Positions 1 through 7,804 of a stretch of 25,832 nucleotides of DNA are shown one piece after another. Under the pieces are notes generated by a model that saw only the letters and a list, made by a program, of their open reading frames with translations, had not been told where the DNA came from and did not search any database. Origin of the DNA: Deltaproteobacteria bacterium. Lineage in GTDB: Bacteria; Myxococcota; Polyangia; Haliangiales; Haliangiaceae. The stretch spans positions 1 to 25,832 of the forward strand of contig JAGSPR010000039.1 in NCBI GenBank assembly GCA_018262455.1, given 5' to 3'. A program made the translations under genes and the position numbers. Numbering within the stretch: the first letter of the stretch is position 1; the number at the start of each line of letters is the position of its first letter.

Positions 1-1
1 C

Positions 2-205
2 GGCGGTGACTCGCGGCCGCGTGGACGCGGCGGAGATGCCCCGGCTCGCGGTCGCGGAAGCGAGTCGCGCCCGGGTGGCCGGACTGCCACTGCGGGATCG
101 CGTGGCGGTGGTGGTGGATCTCGGGGGGGCGGCCCCAAGTCCGCGCCGAAGCCACCGCGCAAGCCGGCTCCGAGCGGAGCGCGGCGCGGCCGTCCGCCTC
201 GTTGA
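2..205 (+). CDS. C-terminal tail of an Arg/Gly/Pro-rich protein (partial, 5' end outside window)
   Basis: Reading from base 2, an open frame runs 67 codons to a TGA at 203-205 with no start of its own, so it is the end of a gene that begins upstream. The peptide is almost entirely Gly, Arg, Ser, Pro and Ala, with RGG-like runs (for example SRGGGGGSRGGG) followed by a Lys/Pro-rich stretch and an RRGRPPR end. Such basic, disordered tails are common at the C-terminus of RNA-binding proteins, such as DEAD-box helicases and pseudouridine synthases in high-G+C bacteria. No catalytic domain is visible here, so the function cannot be assigned. A competing frame starting near base 6 runs into the next gene and is judged a shadow. 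Confidence 0.5.
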   Translation, partial: GGDSRPRGRGGDAPARGRGSESRPGGRTATAGSRGGGGGSRGGGPKSAPKPPRKPAPSGARRGRPPR

Positions 206-282
206 TCGGCGCATCGCGCTCGGTGCGGTAGACGCCGCGATACATCGGACCAGGCCGCCACATGGCGCTGCGTCCGCTGTGT

Positions 283-288
283 TAACTT
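283..288 (+). promoter_or_regulatory. -10-like TAACTT just upstream of the BMC gene
   Basis: TAACTT ends 7 bases before the ATG at 296. This places the expected transcription start on or next to the start codon. No Shine-Dalgarno and no good -35 are visible. Bases 206-282 hold nothing else I can recognise. Confidence 0.45.
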
Positions 289-295
289 GCCGGCG

Positions 296-910
296 ATGGA
301 GCTTCGCGCGCTCACCGTCCTCGACTCGCTACAACCGCAGCTCACGGGATTCCTCCAGACCGTGTGCTCCGGATTCATGCCCCTCGAGGAGGAGGCCGCG
401 CTGTTCATCGAGATCGCGCCGGGGATCGCGATCAACCAGCTCACCGACATCGCGCTCAAGGCGACCTCGTGTCGCCCCGGGATGCAGATCGTCGAGCGCG
501 CGTACGGGATGCTCGAGCTGCACAGTGCCGACAAAGGCCAGGTCGAGGCGGCGGTCGACGCGATCGTCTCGAACATGGGCGTGAAGCGCGAGGACCGGAT
601 CAAGCCAAAGATTGTTTCGTCGCAGATCATCACCGGTCTCGACGGTCACCAGAGCCAGCTCATCAACCGGATGCGGCACGGCGACATGATCATGACGGGG
701 CAGACGCTCTACATCCTCGAGGTGTTCCCAGCGGCCTACGCGGCGCTGGCGGCGAACGAGGCCGAGAAGGCGGCGAACATCCACCTGATGGAAGTGGTGA
801 CGTTCGGCGCGTTCGGTCGGATGTGGCTTGGCGGCAGCGAGGCCGAGATCAAGGCGGCGGTCGAGGGCGCCGAGGGCGCGCTGAAGAAGGTCTCGGGCCG
901 CGAGAAGTAG
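296..910 (+). CDS. Tandem BMC-domain microcompartment shell protein (BMC-T, permuted type)
   Basis: The 204-residue protein contains two bacterial-microcompartment (BMC) folds in tandem. Domain 1 is residues 1-95, with the helix INQLTDIALKAT and a VEAAVDAI end. Domain 2 is residues about 105-200, with AALAANEAEKAAN, FGRMWLGGSEAEI and a closing Ala-rich helix. Strands preceding each helix suggest circularly permuted domains, as in CsoS1D/CcmP/EutL-type BMC-T proteins. These form trimeric pseudohexamers in a protein shell, sometimes stacked as dimers of trimers with a gated pore. The adjacent Glu67-Arg68 could correspond to the Glu/Arg gate pair of CsoS1D, but this is unproven. I recall that Haliangium ochraceum has a similar satellite BMC-T outside its main shell locus. 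No BMC-H, pentamer or cargo enzyme lies nearby. The start is ATG 296, preferred over in-frame TTG 287 because the domain begins there. Confidence 0.88.
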   Translation: MELRALTVLDSLQPQLTGFLQTVCSGFMPLEEEAALFIEIAPGIAINQLTDIALKATSCRPGMQIVERAYGMLELHSADKGQVEAAVDAIVSNMGVKREDRIKPKIVSSQIITGLDGHQSQLINRMRHGDMIMTGQTLYILEVFPAAYAALAANEAEKAANIHLMEVVTFGAFGRMWLGGSEAEIKAAVEGAEGALKKVSGREK

Positions 911-960
911 CGGGGGGCGAAACTCGCAGCTCGCCGGAGGGCGTCCGCGCTCGACGCTGC

Positions 961-966
961 TACAGT
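961..966 (+). promoter_or_regulatory. -10-like TACAGT upstream of tldD
   Basis: TACAGT ends exactly 7 bases before the ATG at 974, the same spacing as for the preceding BMC gene. This suggests tldD has its own, possibly leaderless, transcript instead of depending on read-through. No -35 or Shine-Dalgarno is evident. Confidence 0.45.
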
Positions 967-973
967 GGCCTCA

Positions 974-2434
974 ATGACGACGACGCTTCCTGCGGCGCTA
1001 CGCGCGCCGTTCTCGTCCGGTGGTGCGAGCGCGATCGACGCGCAGCTGGCCAATCGGCTGCTGGGCCTCGCGCTCGACGCCGGCGGCGACTACGCGGACA
1101 TCTATTTCGAGTTCCGGGTGTCTGCGGACTATGCCCTCGAAGAAGAGCAGGTTCGCACGCTCGGCCGAGGGATCACGCTCGGCCTCGGCGTCCGCGTCAC
1201 CAAGGGCGACGCCACGGGCTACGCGTATTGCGAGGACCTCGCATGGGAGAAGATGGCGCACGCCGCGAAGACGGCTGGCCAGATCGCCGTCGGGGGCGGA
1301 CACCCGCCGGTGCAGATCCCAGCGCTCAAGAACATCCCGACGCCGAGCTTCTATCCGGTCGGGACGCCATCGCTCATCGTGCCTGCGCAGGACAAGCTCG
1401 CGCTGCTGCGTGCCGCGGACAAGGCGGCTCGCGCGTTCGACCCGCGGATCGTCAAGGTCGAGGCGTCGTTCGCCGAGAGCATCAAGGAAGTGCTGCTGTT
1501 CACCTCGGATGGCCGGATGGCGTCCGACGTCCAGCCGCTCATGCGGTTCGGCGTCCGCGCGGTGGCGGAGGAGGGCGGCAAACGCCAGTCGGGCTCCGGC
1601 GGCGGTGGCGGACGTTACGGCATGGACTACTTCGCGGATGCGACCCGCGACGCGGCAGCGCACGGTCGCGAGGCGGCACGAGTCGCGGTCGCGATGCTCG
1701 ATGCGCGCGATGCCCCGGCGGGTGAGATGCCGGTGGTGCTCGCGCCTGGTGACTCGGGCATCCTGCTCCACGAGGCGGTCGGGCATGGCCTCGAGGCGGA
1801 CTTCAACCGCAAGGAGACGTCGAACTACACCGGCCAGCTCGGCAAGGAAGTCGCGTCCAAGCTGTGCACCGTGGTCGACGACGGCACGATCATGAACTCG
1901 CGCGGCGCGATCAACGTCGATGACGAAGGCTACGCCGGTCAGAGCAACACGCTGATCGAGAACGGGGTGCTCGTCGGCTACATGCACGACCGGCTGTCGG
2001 CGAAGCACTTCGGCATCAAGCCGACCGGGAACGGGCGCCGCGAGTCGTTTCGCTCGATGCCGCTGCCGCGGATGACGAACACCTCGCTGCTCGGCGGCAA
2101 GGACAACCCGGACGACATCATCAAGTCAGTCAAGCGCGGGATCTACGCGAAGCGGTTCTCCGGTGGTCAGGTGAACATCTCGAACGGGGACTTCGTGTTC
2201 TCGCTTTCGGAGAGCTACCTCATCGAGGATGGCAAGCTGACCGCGCCGCTCAAGGGCGTGAACCTGATCGGCAACGGTCCGGATGTGCTCCGTCGAGTCG
2301 ATATGCTCGGCTCGGACTTCGAGCTGTCGGATGGGATCTGGACGTGTGGCAAGGATGGCCAGTCAGTGCCGGTGAACGTCGGGACCCCGACGGTACGGCT
2401 GTCGTCGATCACGGTTGGAGGCACGCAAGCATGA
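974..2434 (+). CDS. tldD: TldD, catalytic metalloprotease subunit of TldD/TldE
   Basis: The 486-residue protein is full length for the TldD/PmbA family. The zinc motif HEAVGH (HExxxH) is at residues 266-271, followed by GLEADFNRKETSNYTG and the conserved DDGTI segment, so it is the catalytic partner. The N-terminal part (about 25-190) carries the family's alpha/beta domain. The C-terminal part shows the typical strand-rich region, including KRGIYAKRFSGGQV and FVFSLSESYLIEDGK. In Escherichia coli the TldD/TldE heterodimer degrades unfolded peptides inside a chamber and removes the leader of microcin B17; CcdA is another reported substrate. The ATG at 974 is preferred to in-frame GTG 965 because it sits 7 bases after a TACAGT box. 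It overlaps pmbA by 4 bases, as expected for obligate partners. The natural substrate is unknown; no RiPP precursor or modifying enzyme is visible in the window. Confidence 0.95.
   Translation: MTTTLPAALRAPFSSGGASAIDAQLANRLLGLALDAGGDYADIYFEFRVSADYALEEEQVRTLGRGITLGLGVRVTKGDATGYAYCEDLAWEKMAHAAKTAGQIAVGGGHPPVQIPALKNIPTPSFYPVGTPSLIVPAQDKLALLRAADKAARAFDPRIVKVEASFAESIKEVLLFTSDGRMASDVQPLMRFGVRAVAEEGGKRQSGSGGGGGRYGMDYFADATRDAAAHGREAARVAVAMLDARDAPAGEMPVVLAPGDSGILLHEAVGHGLEADFNRKETSNYTGQLGKEVASKLCTVVDDGTIMNSRGAINVDDEGYAGQSNTLIENGVLVGYMHDRLSAKHFGIKPTGNGRRESFRSMPLPRMTNTSLLGGKDNPDDIIKSVKRGIYAKRFSGGQVNISNGDFVFSLSESYLIEDGKLTAPLKGVNLIGNGPDVLRRVDMLGSDFELSDGIWTCGKDGQSVPVNVGTPTVRLSSITVGGTQA
2417..2421 (+). promoter_or_regulatory. 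Shine-Dalgarno GGAGG for pmbA/tldE
   Basis: GGAGG lies 9 bases before the ATG at 2431 and inside the end of tldD. It fixes the start at 2431 rather than the upstream in-frame ATG at 2344 and supports translational coupling. Confidence 0.75.
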
Positions 2435-3849
2435 AGGCCCAGGCAGGAACAACGACCGGCGCGCAGGTCACGGAACGCACGGTCAAGGAGCTGTGCGATC
2501 TCGCGCAGCTCGCGGTGGAGCTGGCGAAGCGGGCCGGCGCGGACGACGCCGAGGTGCTGGTGCGCGATGGCAGCGAGCTGACCACGAAGGTCCGGCTTGG
2601 CGAGCCCGAGCTCGTGCAGGAAGCAGGCAGTCGCGCGCTCGGGCTGCGCGTGCTGCGCGGCGGCAAGCGCGCCGTCACCTACACCAGCGACCTTCGTCGC
2701 GAGGCCCTCGAGGCGTTGTGCGCCGAGACGGTCACGCTCGCCGAACTGGCAGAGGCCGACGAGTACGCATTGCCGCCCGATCCGAAGCTGCTCGCGACCC
2801 GGATCCCCGAGCTCGATCTCTATGACCCCGCGGTGGCCGAGGTCGATGCCGCGTGGGCCTTGAAGCAGGCGATCGCCGGCGAGGCCGCCGCACGCAAGAG
2901 CGATGCGCGCGTGACCAACTCCGAGGGCGCGACGTGGTCTCGGGTGCTCGGCGCGACCGCCTTCGCGACCAGCGGTGGCTTCGTCGGGGGCTATCGCGGC
3001 AGCTACGCCTCCCTCGTGGTCGAGCCGCTCTGTGATGACACCACCGACCCGACGAACCCGAAGAAGCGGAATGGTTACTGGTACACAGCGTCCCGGTTCC
3101 TGGCCGATCTCGAGGCCGCGGAGGCCGTGGGGATCGAGGCGACGCGGCGCACGGTCGCGACGCTCGGTTCGCGCAAGGTCGAGACCCAGGAGTGCGCGAT
3201 CGTGTTCGACCCCGAAGTCTCGCGCTCCATCGTGGGGACGATCTTCTCGGTCGCCAACGGATCCTCGTTCTGGCGCAAGTCGTCGTACCTCGTCGGTAAG
3301 GAGGGCGAGCTCGTCGCGTCCGCGCTCGTCACGATCGTCGACGATCCGTTGGTCCCTCGTGCTCCCGGGTCGCGGCCGTTCGACGGCGACGGCCTACCGA
3401 CGCGCAAGAACAGCGTGGTCGACAAGGGCGTGCTGGCACCGGTGCTGTGCGACGTCTACTCGGCTCGCAAGCTCGGCCGGGCCTCGACCGGCTCGGCCGG
3501 GCGTGGCATCGGCGGCAACCCGGGTCCGACCACCTCGAACTTGATCATGGAGGCCGGCTCGGTCACGCGGCAGGAGCTGCTGAAGCAGACCGGGCGGGGG
3601 CTCTATGTGACCAGCCTCATGGGTTTCGGCTTCAACCCCATCACCGGTGACTTCTCACGCGGTGCGCAAGGGTTCTGGATCGAGGGCGGCGAGCTCACGT
3701 TCCCGGTGAGCGAGGTGACGATCGCGGCGAATTTCGACGAGATCCTCAAGCGAATCGACCTCGTAGCCAACGATCTCGAGCTCCGCAGCTCGACCTGCGC
3801 ACCAACGTTCCGGGTATCCCACATGACGCTCGCGGGGACCTCGAAGTGA
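2431..3849 (+). CDS. pmbA: TldE/PmbA, non-catalytic subunit of TldD/TldE
   Basis: The 472-residue protein has the PmbA/TldE architecture. The N-terminal domain includes DDAEVLVRDGSELTTKVRLG and a Gly-rich ALGLRVLRGGKRAV segment. The C-terminal domain carries the family blocks PEVSRSIVGTIFSVANGSSFW, SRPFDGDGLPTRKN and MGFGFNPITGDFSRGAQGFW. It lacks the HExxxH zinc site seen in its partner at 974-2434, which identifies it as TldE. In the known heterodimer this subunit shapes the peptide-binding cleft. The start ATG at 2431 overlaps the tldD TGA (ATGA) and is preceded by a GGAGG site. An upstream in-frame ATG at 2344 would add 29 unrelated residues lying inside tldD and is rejected. The two proteins must function together; the local context does not reveal the peptide substrate. 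Confidence 0.94.
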   Translation: MKAQAGTTTGAQVTERTVKELCDLAQLAVELAKRAGADDAEVLVRDGSELTTKVRLGEPELVQEAGSRALGLRVLRGGKRAVTYTSDLRREALEALCAETVTLAELAEADEYALPPDPKLLATRIPELDLYDPAVAEVDAAWALKQAIAGEAAARKSDARVTNSEGATWSRVLGATAFATSGGFVGGYRGSYASLVVEPLCDDTTDPTNPKKRNGYWYTASRFLADLEAAEAVGIEATRRTVATLGSRKVETQECAIVFDPEVSRSIVGTIFSVANGSSFWRKSSYLVGKEGELVASALVTIVDDPLVPRAPGSRPFDGDGLPTRKNSVVDKGVLAPVLCDVYSARKLGRASTGSAGRGIGGNPGPTTSNLIMEAGSVTRQELLKQTGRGLYVTSLMGFGFNPITGDFSRGAQGFWIEGGELTFPVSEVTIAANFDEILKRIDLVANDLELRSSTCAPTFRVSHMTLAGTSK

Positions 3850-3914
3850 CCATGCGGGGCACGGCGCGTTGGACCTACATCCGCGAATTCGTTGGTGGTA
3901 TCGACGGGCTTTAG

Positions 3915-3943
3915 TTGACTCGAACACCCCGCGGTGAAACCAT
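3915..3943 (+). promoter_or_regulatory. Sigma70-type promoter for the Ser/Thr kinase gene
   Basis: A TTGACT -35 (3915-3920) and an AACCAT -10 (3938-3943) are separated by 17 bases. The -10 ends 6 bases before GTG 3950, so the transcript should begin at or near the start codon. The rest of the 100-base gap after pmbA holds no obvious hairpin. Confidence 0.5.
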
Positions 3944-3949
3944 TATCTC

Positions 3950-6196
3950 GTGCCAGTCGTAGCCACTGCAGCAGGGCTACCCACACATCTCGGTAAGTAC
4001 GAGATCCTGAGTCCACTCGCGACCGGCGGGATGGCGAGGATCTACATTGCTCGCTCGATCGGGATCGGCAGCTTCGAACGGCACGTCGTTCTGAAGCTCA
4101 TCATGCCGGAGCGCGCCAGCGAGGCGAACGCGGTCCAGATGTTCCTCGACGAGGCACGGCTCGCGGCGTGCCTGAACCACCAGAACGTCGCCCAGGTGTT
4201 CGAGGTTGGCGAGGACGCGGGGATTCACTACCTGGCGATGGAGTACGTGCATGGCCAGGACCTGCGCGCGCTGCTCGCCAAGGCCGGGAGCCAGGGCACC
4301 CGGGTGCCACTGGAGCTCGCGCTGACGGCGGTCGCGGGCGCGGCGGCCGGGCTCAACCACGCCCACGAGCGACGCGACTCGAACGGTGTGCCGCTCGGCA
4401 TCGTCCACCGCGACGTGTCGCCTTCGAACATCATGATCGGGCTCGATGGCTCGGTGAAGCTGCTCGACTTCGGGATCGCGAAGGCGACCCAGCGCTCGGT
4501 CGAGACCCAGTCGGGGATCATCAAGGGCAAGTTCGCGTACATGTCTCCCGAGCAGTGCCGCGGCCGCGAGGTCGATCGTCGCAGCGACGTGTTCTCGCTG
4601 GGCATCATCCTCTACGAGATCACGACCCAGCACCGCTGCTTCCGCGCCGAGAGCGACTTCGACACGATGCACCGCATCGTCACCGGTGATGTCGTCCGGC
4701 CGACGCGGCTGGTCCACGGCTATCCCCAGTCGCTCGAGGCGATCGTGATGAAGGCGCTCGCGATCGATGCGAACCAGCGCTACCAGAGCGCGGGCGCCTT
4801 GCTCGAGGCGATCGAGAGCTTCTCGGTGGCGGCGCGGATGTCGCTGTCGACGATGTCGCTCGGGCGGTTCATGCGCGAGATGTTCGGCGAGGCGCCGGAG
4901 CCGTGGCTGATGAACCAGGCGCAGCGCGCCAACCAGCCGGCGATCGCCCAGCCCAAAGAGGGCACGATCTCGAACACCAACGGCCATAGCAGCGTGTCGG
5001 TGCGCCCGGGCACGGACTCGATCGTCCCCCAGGACAGCGTCCTCGACGCCCGGACGGTGCTTGATCTGCCGCGAGATCACGAGCTTGGCGAGCCGGCGAG
5101 CTCGCCCGAGTGGGACCCGAAGTCGTACTCGACGTTGCGGCCGATCTTGGCCGGGTCGACCCAGACAGTTCCGCTCACGATCGACGACTTGCCCGAGCGG
5201 CTCATGGCGACGCCAGCGGGCCCCACCGTTGCGGTCGCGAGTCCACCTGCGACGTCCCCGAGTCCACCGCCGACGCCCACGATCTCGCTGCGGGCAGCCA
5301 TGTCGAGCGCGCCACCGCCCCCGCCGGACCTGCGGATCGCGCCGGCCCCGGCGCCCGGGTTCCTGGCGTTGCCGCTGCCGGCGCCGCCGCTGCCAGTGGC
5401 GCCGCCGATGGCGGAATTCGATCTCGCGCCCGGTACGGGCGGCGGTGCCGTCTCGCATGCGGGCTACGAGCCATCGGCGGAGGCTGAGAGCGAGGACCTC
5501 GAGATCCGTTCGAGCCGTCGCCCGGTGTTCATCGGGCTCGGCATCCTCGCGCTCGGCGTGATCGCCGTGATCGCGGTGAGCCTCGGAGGTCGGCACGCAG
5601 ATCCGCCGGCGCCGAACGACGAGCACCGCTCGCTCGCATCGGACGTCACGCCCGACAGCGCGCGCCTGGACGAATCTCCGCCACCGGACGGCGCCGACGT
5701 GGTGACCCCGCCTGCGGTGGCTCCGCGCGAGGTGTCCCCACCCCAGGCGACCCCGCACGAGGTTCCTCCCCAGGTCATCGACGCAGGAGCTGGCGCCGTC
5801 CTCGATCCCAGCGGGGGAGAGCAGTCGATCACCATTCACGTGATCTCGGAGCCGCCCGGTGCCGATGTCCTGCTCGGCGGCAAACCGATCGGCACGACCC
5901 CACTCGACACCAAGATCCATCGCGGCACCGGCTCGGCGAACCTCGTGGTCCACCGTACCGGCTACGAGGACATTCCGACGACGGTCGACCTGTCTGGCGA
6001 CGTCAGCAAGGAAGTCAGGCTCGTCAAGCTGCCGGCGGTCGACAAGAAGCCAGCGGTCGACAGCAGGCCCCCTCCGGGTGGCAACAGCGACAAGAAGCCG
6101 GCTGCCGAGAAGCGGTCACCGGCGGCCGAGAAGAAGCCGGCGTGTCAGCCGCCGAACCAGGTCGATCCGTTCGACAGTCGTCCAGTCTGCAAGTGA
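3950..6196 (+). CDS. Membrane-anchored Ser/Thr protein kinase with C-terminal PEGA domain
   Basis: The 748-residue Hanks-type kinase has its domain at residues about 17-291. It has the glycine loop (ATGGMARIY), Lys49 in VVLKLI, the catalytic loop HRDVSPSN (153-160; Asp155), the metal motif DFG (173-175), and SPE (199-201) in place of APE, preceded by a short activation loop. HRDVSP instead of HRDLKP is characteristic of many myxobacterial kinases. A long Pro/Ala-rich linker (about 330-515) is followed by one transmembrane helix (about 526-545). A PEGA domain (about 626-694; EPPGADVLLGGKPIGTTPL) and a Lys/Pro-rich tail ending in a Cys-framed segment (Cys732, Cys747) lie beyond it, presumably in the periplasm. 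It probably couples an envelope signal to cytoplasmic phosphorylation; targets are unknown. The start is GTG 3950, the only plausible start before the kinase domain. Confidence 0.93.
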   Translation: MPVVATAAGLPTHLGKYEILSPLATGGMARIYIARSIGIGSFERHVVLKLIMPERASEANAVQMFLDEARLAACLNHQNVAQVFEVGEDAGIHYLAMEYVHGQDLRALLAKAGSQGTRVPLELALTAVAGAAAGLNHAHERRDSNGVPLGIVHRDVSPSNIMIGLDGSVKLLDFGIAKATQRSVETQSGIIKGKFAYMSPEQCRGREVDRRSDVFSLGIILYEITTQHRCFRAESDFDTMHRIVTGDVVRPTRLVHGYPQSLEAIVMKALAIDANQRYQSAGALLEAIESFSVAARMSLSTMSLGRFMREMFGEAPEPWLMNQAQRANQPAIAQPKEGTISNTNGHSSVSVRPGTDSIVPQDSVLDARTVLDLPRDHELGEPASSPEWDPKSYSTLRPILAGSTQTVPLTIDDLPERLMATPAGPTVAVASPPATSPSPPPTPTISLRAAMSSAPPPPPDLRIAPAPAPGFLALPLPAPPLPVAPPMAEFDLAPGTGGGAVSHAGYEPSAEAESEDLEIRSSRRPVFIGLGILALGVIAVIAVSLGGRHADPPAPNDEHRSLASDVTPDSARLDESPPPDGADVVTPPAVAPREVSPPQATPHEVPPQVIDAGAGAVLDPSGGEQSITIHVISEPPGADVLLGGKPIGTTPLDTKIHRGTGSANLVVHRTGYEDIPTTVDLSGDVSKEVRLVKLPAVDKKPAVDSRPPPGGNSDKKPAAEKRSPAAEKKPACQPPNQVDPFDSRPVCK

Positions 6197-6213
6197 CCGG
6201 AGCGAGACCGCCC

Positions 6214-6251
6214 GAGGCTGGTTCCAGCGCTCGGCTGTTGAACCCAGCCTC
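6214..6251. terminator. Bidirectional hairpin between convergent kinase and scoB genes
   Basis: GAGGCTGG (6214-6221) pairs perfectly with CCAGCCTC (6244-6251), extended inward by TTC/GAA with one bulged base. It lies between two convergent stop codons. No U-tract follows on either strand, so termination is inferred from position. Confidence 0.5.
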
Positions 6252-6262
6252 TCGCGTGAACG

Positions 6263-6928
6263 TCAGGCGCGGATCTCGGGCACGGTCCCGGTCCAGCGCA
6301 GCGGCGCACCGGTCGCCTTCGCGATCTCCTCCGCGGAGACCCCAGGAGCGCGCTCGCGCAGCGTGAGGCCCTCGGGAGCCACGTCGATCACCGCGAGCTC
6401 GGTCACGATCGTGTGCACGCACGCCACGCCGGTCAACGGCAGGGTGCACTCCGCGAGGATCTTCGGGGCGCCGTCCTTCGTGGTGTGCTCCATCATCACG
6501 ATCACTCGTCGGCTGCCCGCGACGAGATCCATCGCGCCACCCATCCCCTTGATCATCTTGCCGGGGATCATCCAGTTCGCGAGATCGCCACGGCCCGACA
6601 CCTCCATCGCGCCGAGCACGCTGACATCGACGTGGCCGCCGCGGATCATCGCGAACGACTGCGCGGAATCGAAGAACGCCGAACCCGCGATCGTCGTGAC
6701 CGTTTGCTTGCCGGCATTGATCAGGTCGGGATCCTCGTCGCCCTCGAACGGAAACGGGCCGATCCCGAGCAGGCCGTTCTCGCTCTGCAGCACGACGTCC
6801 ATCCCGGCCGGGATGAAGTTGGCAACCAGCGTCGGCATCCCGATGCCGAGGTTGACGTAGAAGCCGTCGGCGAGCTCGGCGGCGACCCGGCGGGCCATCT
6901 GATCGCGCGTCAGTCCTTGCAAGGCCAT
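6263..6928 (-). CDS. scoB: 3-oxoacid CoA-transferase subunit B
   Basis: The 221-residue protein is a family I CoA-transferase beta subunit. The SENG motif (residues 49-52) supplies the catalytic glutamate, Glu50, that forms the enzyme-CoA thioester. [14 protein letters not shown] near the N-terminus and [29 protein letters not shown] and [12 protein letters not shown] further on match ScoB/AtoA-type subunits. With ScoA it moves CoA between succinyl-CoA (or another acyl-CoA) and a 3-oxoacid such as acetoacetate, for ketone body, leucine or short-chain acid catabolism. It starts 2 bases after the scoA stop with a GAGGAG site in the end of scoA, so the two are co-translated. Which acid is the true substrate cannot be read from the sequence, and no thiolase or dehydrogenase gene is adjacent. 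Confidence 0.94.
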   Translation of the reverse strand: MALQGLTRDQMARRVAAELADGFYVNLGIGMPTLVANFIPAGMDVVLQSENGLLGIGPFPFEGDEDPDLINAGKQTVTTIAGSAFFDSAQSFAMIRGGHVDVSVLGAMEVSGRGDLANWMIPGKMIKGMGGAMDLVAGSRRVIVMMEHTTKDGAPKILAECTLPLTGVACVHTIVTELAVIDVAPEGLTLRERAPGVSAEEIAKATGAPLRWTGTVPEIRA

Positions 6929-6930
6929 GG

Positions 6931-7668
6931 CTAGCTCCTCTTCCCCGGGTCGCCAGCGTTCGCTGGCGCCCCTCCAGCTCGTCTGGTGGTGCGCTGCTCG
7001 ATCGGCTTCTCGTAGCTCGTGCCCTGGAAGATCCGCTGGACGTAGATCGACGGGAGGTGGACTTGATCAGGCTCGATCGCTCCAACCGCGACCAGCTCCT
7101 CGACCTCCACGATGGTGATCTTGCCGGCCTGCGCCACCAACGGATTGAAGTTGCGGGCCGTCTTGCGGAACACGAGGTTGCCCCAGGCGTCGCCCTTCCA
7201 CGCCTTGACGATCGCGAAGTCGCCGCGGATCGCGTGCTCGAGGACACAGTGCTTGCCCGCGATCTTGCGGGTCTCTTTGCCCTCGGCGACCTTCGTGCCG
7301 TAGCCGGTCGGCGTGAAGAACGCTTCGATGCCGGCACCGCCGGCGCGCAGTCGCTCCGCCAGCGTGCCCTGCGGGCAGAGCTCGACTTCGAGCTTTCCGG
7401 ACAGGAACTGCTGCTCGAAGATCTTGTTCTCGCCGACGTAGCTGCTGACCATCTTCTTGACCTGGTCCTGCGCGAGCAGGATGCCGAGCCCCTTGTCGGT
7501 GGTGCCGCAGTTGTTCGACACGATCGTCAGCTCGCGGACCTTCCGGCGGGCGAGCTCGGCGATGCAGTTCTCGGGGTTGCCCGACAGCCCGAAGCCGCCT
7601 GCCAGGATGACCGCGCCATCACCGACGTCGTGGAGGGCCGCCTTCGCGTCCGGGAAGACCTTGTTCAT
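6931..7668 (-). CDS. scoA: 3-oxoacid CoA-transferase subunit A
   Basis: The 245-residue protein is the alpha subunit of the CoA-transferase. It carries the family signature [17 protein letters not shown] (residues 17-33). Further family blocks are [17 protein letters not shown], the [22 protein letters not shown] stretch and [28 protein letters not shown]. The length is normal for bacterial ScoA, with a short polar extension after residue 220. It pairs with ScoB immediately downstream. The start ATG at 7668 matches the usual N-terminus ([12 protein letters not shown]). It diverges from the RNA methyltransferase gene at 7805 across a 136-base gap that contains both promoters and nothing else recognised. 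Confidence 0.94.
   Translation of the reverse strand: MNKVFPDAKAALHDVGDGAVILAGGFGLSGNPENCIAELARRKVRELTIVSNNCGTTDKGLGILLAQDQVKKMVSSYVGENKIFEQQFLSGKLEVELCPQGTLAERLRAGGAGIEAFFTPTGYGTKVAEGKETRKIAGKHCVLEHAIRGDFAIVKAWKGDAWGNLVFRKTARNFNPLVAQAGKITIVEVEELVAVGAIEPDQVHLPSIYVQRIFQGTSYEKPIEQRTTRRAGGAPANAGDPGKRS
6935..6940 (-). promoter_or_regulatory. Shine-Dalgarno GAGGAG for scoB
   Basis: Minus-strand GAGGAG is 6 bases before the scoB ATG (6928) and lies inside the last codons of scoA, supporting the chosen start and coupling. Confidence 0.7.
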
Positions 7669-7675
7669 CGTTCGT

Positions 7676-7681
7676 ATGCTT
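7676..7681 (-). promoter_or_regulatory. -10-like AAGCAT upstream of scoA
   Basis: On the minus strand AAGCAT (preceded by T) ends 7 bases before ATG 7668. The second and sixth positions fit TANNNT; the first does not. No Shine-Dalgarno is present. It is a weaker example of the pattern seen at other first genes. Confidence 0.3.
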
Positions 7682-7789
7682 ACCGCTGACGGCGATGGCG
7701 ATCATCACGCTGACCACTGATTTCCCATGGCCGGGGGTGCCCACGCCACTCGATGCACGTCGGGGTACCGCTGCGGAGCCCGTGGCGAG

Positions 7790-7795
7790 TAGTGT
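7790..7795 (+). promoter_or_regulatory. -10-like TAGTGT upstream of the RNA methyltransferase gene
   Basis: TAGTGT ends 9 bases before ATG 7805, with no Shine-Dalgarno between. This is consistent with a leaderless or near-leaderless transcript. Confidence 0.4.
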
Positions 7796-7804
7796 GCCGT
7801 ACCG

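Noticed and set aside
6..584. 192-codon frame at the window start
   Set aside because: Overlaps the BMC gene in another frame, and an uninterrupted Arg/Gly-rich tail is read from base 2 instead.
5221..5420. Pro/Ala-rich segment of the kinase as a tandem DNA repeat
   Set aside because: Only low-complexity coding sequence; no regular repeat unit.
3977..5953. 658-codon antisense frame opposite the kinase
   Set aside because: Arg/His/Asp-rich shadow; the plus strand encodes a complete kinase.
7669..7804. Riboswitch or small RNA in the scoA/methyltransferase divergent gap
   Set aside because: No conserved aptamer-like structure recognised; only the two -10-like boxes stand out.
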